Part shown: positions 61,410-64,000 of the stretch, one piece after another | Layout of the letters: every line of letters begins with the position of its first letter | How positions within the stretch are numbered: the stretch's first letter is position 1 | The notes under the pieces: generated by a model | What the model saw: only the letters and a program-made list of their open reading frames with translations | What the model was told of the DNA's origin: nothing | Databases searched by the model: none | Made by a program: the position numbers and the translations under genes | NCBI GenBank assembly: GCA_023853785.1 | Contig: JAJIRX010000301.1 | Location: 51,463 to 115,462, forward strand | Reading direction: 5' to 3' | Origin: Psilocybe azurescens | Taxonomy: Eukaryota > Basidiomycota > Agaricomycetes > Agaricales > Agrocybaceae | Length of the DNA stretch: 64,000 nucleotides

Positions 61410-61700
61410 ACACTATTCCACTCAGATTCCACCCTATTCCATTGGAATAAACATATGTTTGACCAAACCCAATGCAATATATGGTATTCCAGTTGGATTC
61501 CAGCCATTCTATTGGAATGAAACTGGAATATTCCATTTGGAATGGCCTATTTTCTGGAATCCAGTTGGAATCCATTTGGAATCCATGTTCATTTACCCAT
61601 ACAAAATACCAGGGTGATATGACATGATATTCAGACTGGAATCTGATATAATCCATCTTCATTCCAGGAATGAAGTTGGATTCTGTCTGGAATAGGTGGG
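61410..61700. repeat. Degenerate ATTCC/GGAAT island 2
   Basis: Same word set as island 1 and directly downstream of SINE-like head 1. Minus-strand open frames here are composition artefacts. Confidence 0.6.
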
Positions 61701-62231
61701 GAAGGTAAAGACCTCCTAAAACAGAATCATCAGAGGTTTTACTGACTAACTACAATAGAGCTGATCAGGCTTGTTACAAATGACATCGTGGGTGGATCAG
61801 TCATTGAGTGACTTTGATTATGAATCAGGTGTTAGAGTTGCTCTAATCTAACGATCTGACTAAAATATTAGTCATGTCCAAGTAATAGCTTACCAACATG
61901 TTCAAGAATAGACTATAGACTTTGTGCAATTGCAGTCTATTCATGCTACTAATGCTACCCAGACAAGTCTGAAAACGAGTCTGGCCTGCATCAACCTACT
62001 TTGTACAAGGCCAGGTTCCTGGGTTTGAACATACTAATCCAGTGGTGCTTTGTGTTGGGCAACACTTACTAACCTAGGTGTTGGGCATTGCTTACTAAAC
62101 CAGCAGTGCTTTGTTTTTGGTAAGATCTGAGTTACCCAATTGAGATGTTTTGACAATTCGACTGTCAATGCAAAATAGTGGCATTCTTTTCTAATAAGGT
62201 AATTGTTACTATTACCTGTTTGGGTAAGTTC

Positions 62232-62289
62232 AAGTTTGGGTTTGGTTTGGGTTGGGTTTGGGTTGGGTTTGGGTTGGGTTTGGATTTGG
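62232..62289. repeat. G/T-rich tandem (GGGTTGGGTTT)
   Basis: Several copies of an 11-base G/T unit in a row. The G-rich strand could form quadruplexes and looks telomere-like, but the unit is not the fungal TTAGGG telomere repeat. Confidence 0.65.
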
Positions 62290-62744
62290 CTATTACAAAC
62301 CAAAGTGTGCTTGTGAGTTAATGTTCAGTCACTCTATAGCATTTAAGAATTACATATGGTTTAGGGTTTGGGGTAGTGCATCACAACAAAGTCACTAGTA
62401 ATTCTTTCATTGATTATTTGCTTTAGAGCTTCTGCCAAATTCTGGATGTTCCCAGTCTTCCAACTGTGAGCATTTATACAGTATTATCTTGTTATTGCTT
62501 TCATATACAATAGGAGTCTGTTCAATAGCTTTTACTGAATCAGATTGACAATCTTCATTAACATCTTGAATCAAGGGAGTGACACCACCTTCTTTGGTGA
62601 TGTTTTCATCCAGTTTACAAAAAACTGTTTTCTTCTATACATTTGCAAGGTTGAAGAGATTTGTTTTGTGTTTCTGGGACACAATCCAACAACTTCTGAG
62701 TAGTCCTATCTTCCAAAGAGGTCTTTACACTCCCCACAGGTACT

Positions 62745-63010
62745 GATCAGAACTGGTTGGAATCTGACTGGTTCTGACTGGAATTTTATTTGGCAGTGTC
62801 CCTGCCAAATTAGCAGTAAAATGTCCAAATTTTTCTGACCAGATTCTGACTGGATTCCAATTGGAACCACTGGTACTGACCGGTTCCACTGTTACCAAGT
62901 CTGACCAAAATCTGATTGGAATTTGACTGGAATCCAAGTGGATTTCATCAAATTTAAAACCAATTAGACCCAATTCAAAGTGGAATCTGAGTGGTACCAA
63001 GTAGAACCAT
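62745..63010. repeat. Degenerate GGAAT/TCTGACTGG island 3
   Basis: Irregular repeats of TCTGACTGG, GGTTC, GGAATC and ATTCC. Related in style to islands 1 and 2 but with a different dominant word. Confidence 0.5.
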
Positions 63011-63534
63011 ATTATATCAGCATACTATTTACAGCTCAGCAAGTAATAACACAAAAAGTATACATAGATCTTAACAGTTTGTGACAAATTTGGTATTGTT
63101 AGAATTGTAAAATTGAGGAGAATATATTTATGTAATAGTTATATAAAATTAAAAATTTTCTGGTAAAGAAATACCTATTTTTCATATAAATCTGTGCTTA
63201 TATAATCCAAATTTCTTGAATAAAATTAATCTTTGCATTCCATTAATTTCTATTATTGCAACACTATTAATATATAGCTAACAGAGTGCTATTTTGTTGC
63301 AAAAAGTGGTTTACAATATCCATATATATTCAAATTTACAGTATTTTGTATATTGAACATGCTGACATAATATTAAGATGATGATGTAAATACAGGTGCA
63401 TTTCCCTCAATTTTCTGATCATTTTGATATATAATATGTGGGCATAGCTTCAGAGGAAGTGCCAGAATATATTGTTGGGTGTTGTAAAGAATGGTATATA
63501 ATTTATAAAATGTTAAGAATACCACAAACAATAA

Positions 63535-63610
63535 TAGTGTAGTTGGTAAAGCATGTATAGAATTAATATATATAAAGCTGTTGGTTCAATTTCTGCTGAG
63601 TGTATTTTAT
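63535..63610 (+). mobile_element. tRNA-derived SINE-like head 2
   Basis: TAGTGTAGTTGG at 63535-63546 matches the A-box consensus, and GGTTCAATTTC at 63583-63593 is a near B box at tRNA-like spacing. Flanks are A/T-rich. Stem pairing is poor. Confidence 0.45.
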
Positions 63611-63804
63611 AATTTTGCATTTATTACAAATATCATGTGATCTGAATGGATTACTTAAGAGCTTATGTAAAAATATTATATAATACTGACCAAGCATACA
63701 ATGTCATGTGATTTCAATACATCATTTATAAGCTTATGTAAGCAATTATTATGTAATGCTGACTAAGCACTATTTTGTACACCTGGTAAGTACATTCTGA
63801 GAAA

Positions 63805-63890
63805 TTAGGACCAGTTCCAAGTGAGACTGAGTGGATTCTGACTGGTTCCGACTGGGTACAAGTGGTTCTAACTGGTACCGGGTGGGGCAC
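63805..63890. repeat. Degenerate TGGTTCTAACTGG island 4
   Basis: Short run of TGGTTC, GACTGG and GGTACC words like island 3, 195 bases after SINE-like head 2. Confidence 0.5.
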
Positions 63891-64000
63891 TGTAAAGTAC
63901 TGCCTCCAAAGGTCTGGTATGTGTACATCTTCTCCGTCAACCCAAATCACTGTGAACAGGGCCGGTTTAACAGCTCATTGAGTCTGTGCACCTCATCTGT

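Noticed and set aside
62232..62289. Interstitial telomere tract
   Set aside because: The 11-base unit is not TTAGGG and does not sit at a sequence end.
1..64000. CRISPR arrays or bacterial-type operons
   Set aside because: The repeats found are in-frame coding arrays or microsatellites, and spliceosomal introns show the DNA is eukaryotic.

Overview
The window looks like nuclear DNA of a wood- or litter-decay type Agaricomycete (Basidiomycota, possibly Polyporales). Its genes carry many short introns (about 50-70 bp, GT-AG). Gene families include macrophage-activating-glycoprotein-like proteins, a GH131 glucanase-like protein, S1/P1 nucleases, a Ppo-type fatty-acid dioxygenase, FuA-like glutathione transferases, a C2-domain phosphatidylserine decarboxylase, and two fungal NLR (STAND) receptors. 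All family calls come from motifs read by eye in spliced translations; no database search was run.

Layout. 1-5.1 kb: a NACHT-WD40 NLR ending in 15 near-identical 42-residue WD repeats. 5.7-7.1 kb (-): a secreted, probably GPI-anchored glycoprotein (MAG copy 1). 7.5-8.6 kb (-): a broken copy of the phosphatidylserine decarboxylase gene whose larger copy lies at 36-41.6 kb. 10.05-10.9 kb: a small secreted protein. 12.4-17.2 kb: a Ppo/linoleate-diol-synthase-like dioxygenase whose P450 half seems to lack the heme-thiolate cysteine. 17.4-18.2 kb: a 5'-truncated LINE tail with poly(A). 18.4-23.1 kb (-): two tandem S1/P1 nucleases. 24.6-25.9 kb: a GH131-like enzyme. 26.8-28.2 kb: MAG copy 2. 29.6-32.1 kb: two GST genes, the first decayed. 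32-35 kb: an 85-bp poly(A) retrocopy with an 18-bp target-site duplication, and a 457-bp element with 76-bp terminal inverted repeats. 36-41.6 kb: the PSD2-like decarboxylase. 44.4-48.9 kb: divergent, intron-containing pseudogenes of SEC61 alpha (-) and PCNA (+). 52.3-57 kb: a patatin/NB-ARC/TPR NLR with 15 near-identical 42-residue TPR repeats. 57-64 kb: AT-rich, repeat-filled DNA with SINE-like heads, ATTCC/GGAAT islands and microsatellites.

Biologically the window mixes extracellular degradation and scavenging genes (GH131, P1 nucleases, MAG proteins, GSTs), oxylipin signalling (Ppo), membrane lipid synthesis (PSD2) and two fast-evolving NLR-type receptors of the kind linked to non-self recognition. 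A caution applies throughout: otherwise intact genes repeatedly show 1-nt frame breaks in homopolymers. Small frameshifts may therefore be sequence errors, while the large deletions in the PSD, SEC61 and PCNA copies are better pseudogene evidence.
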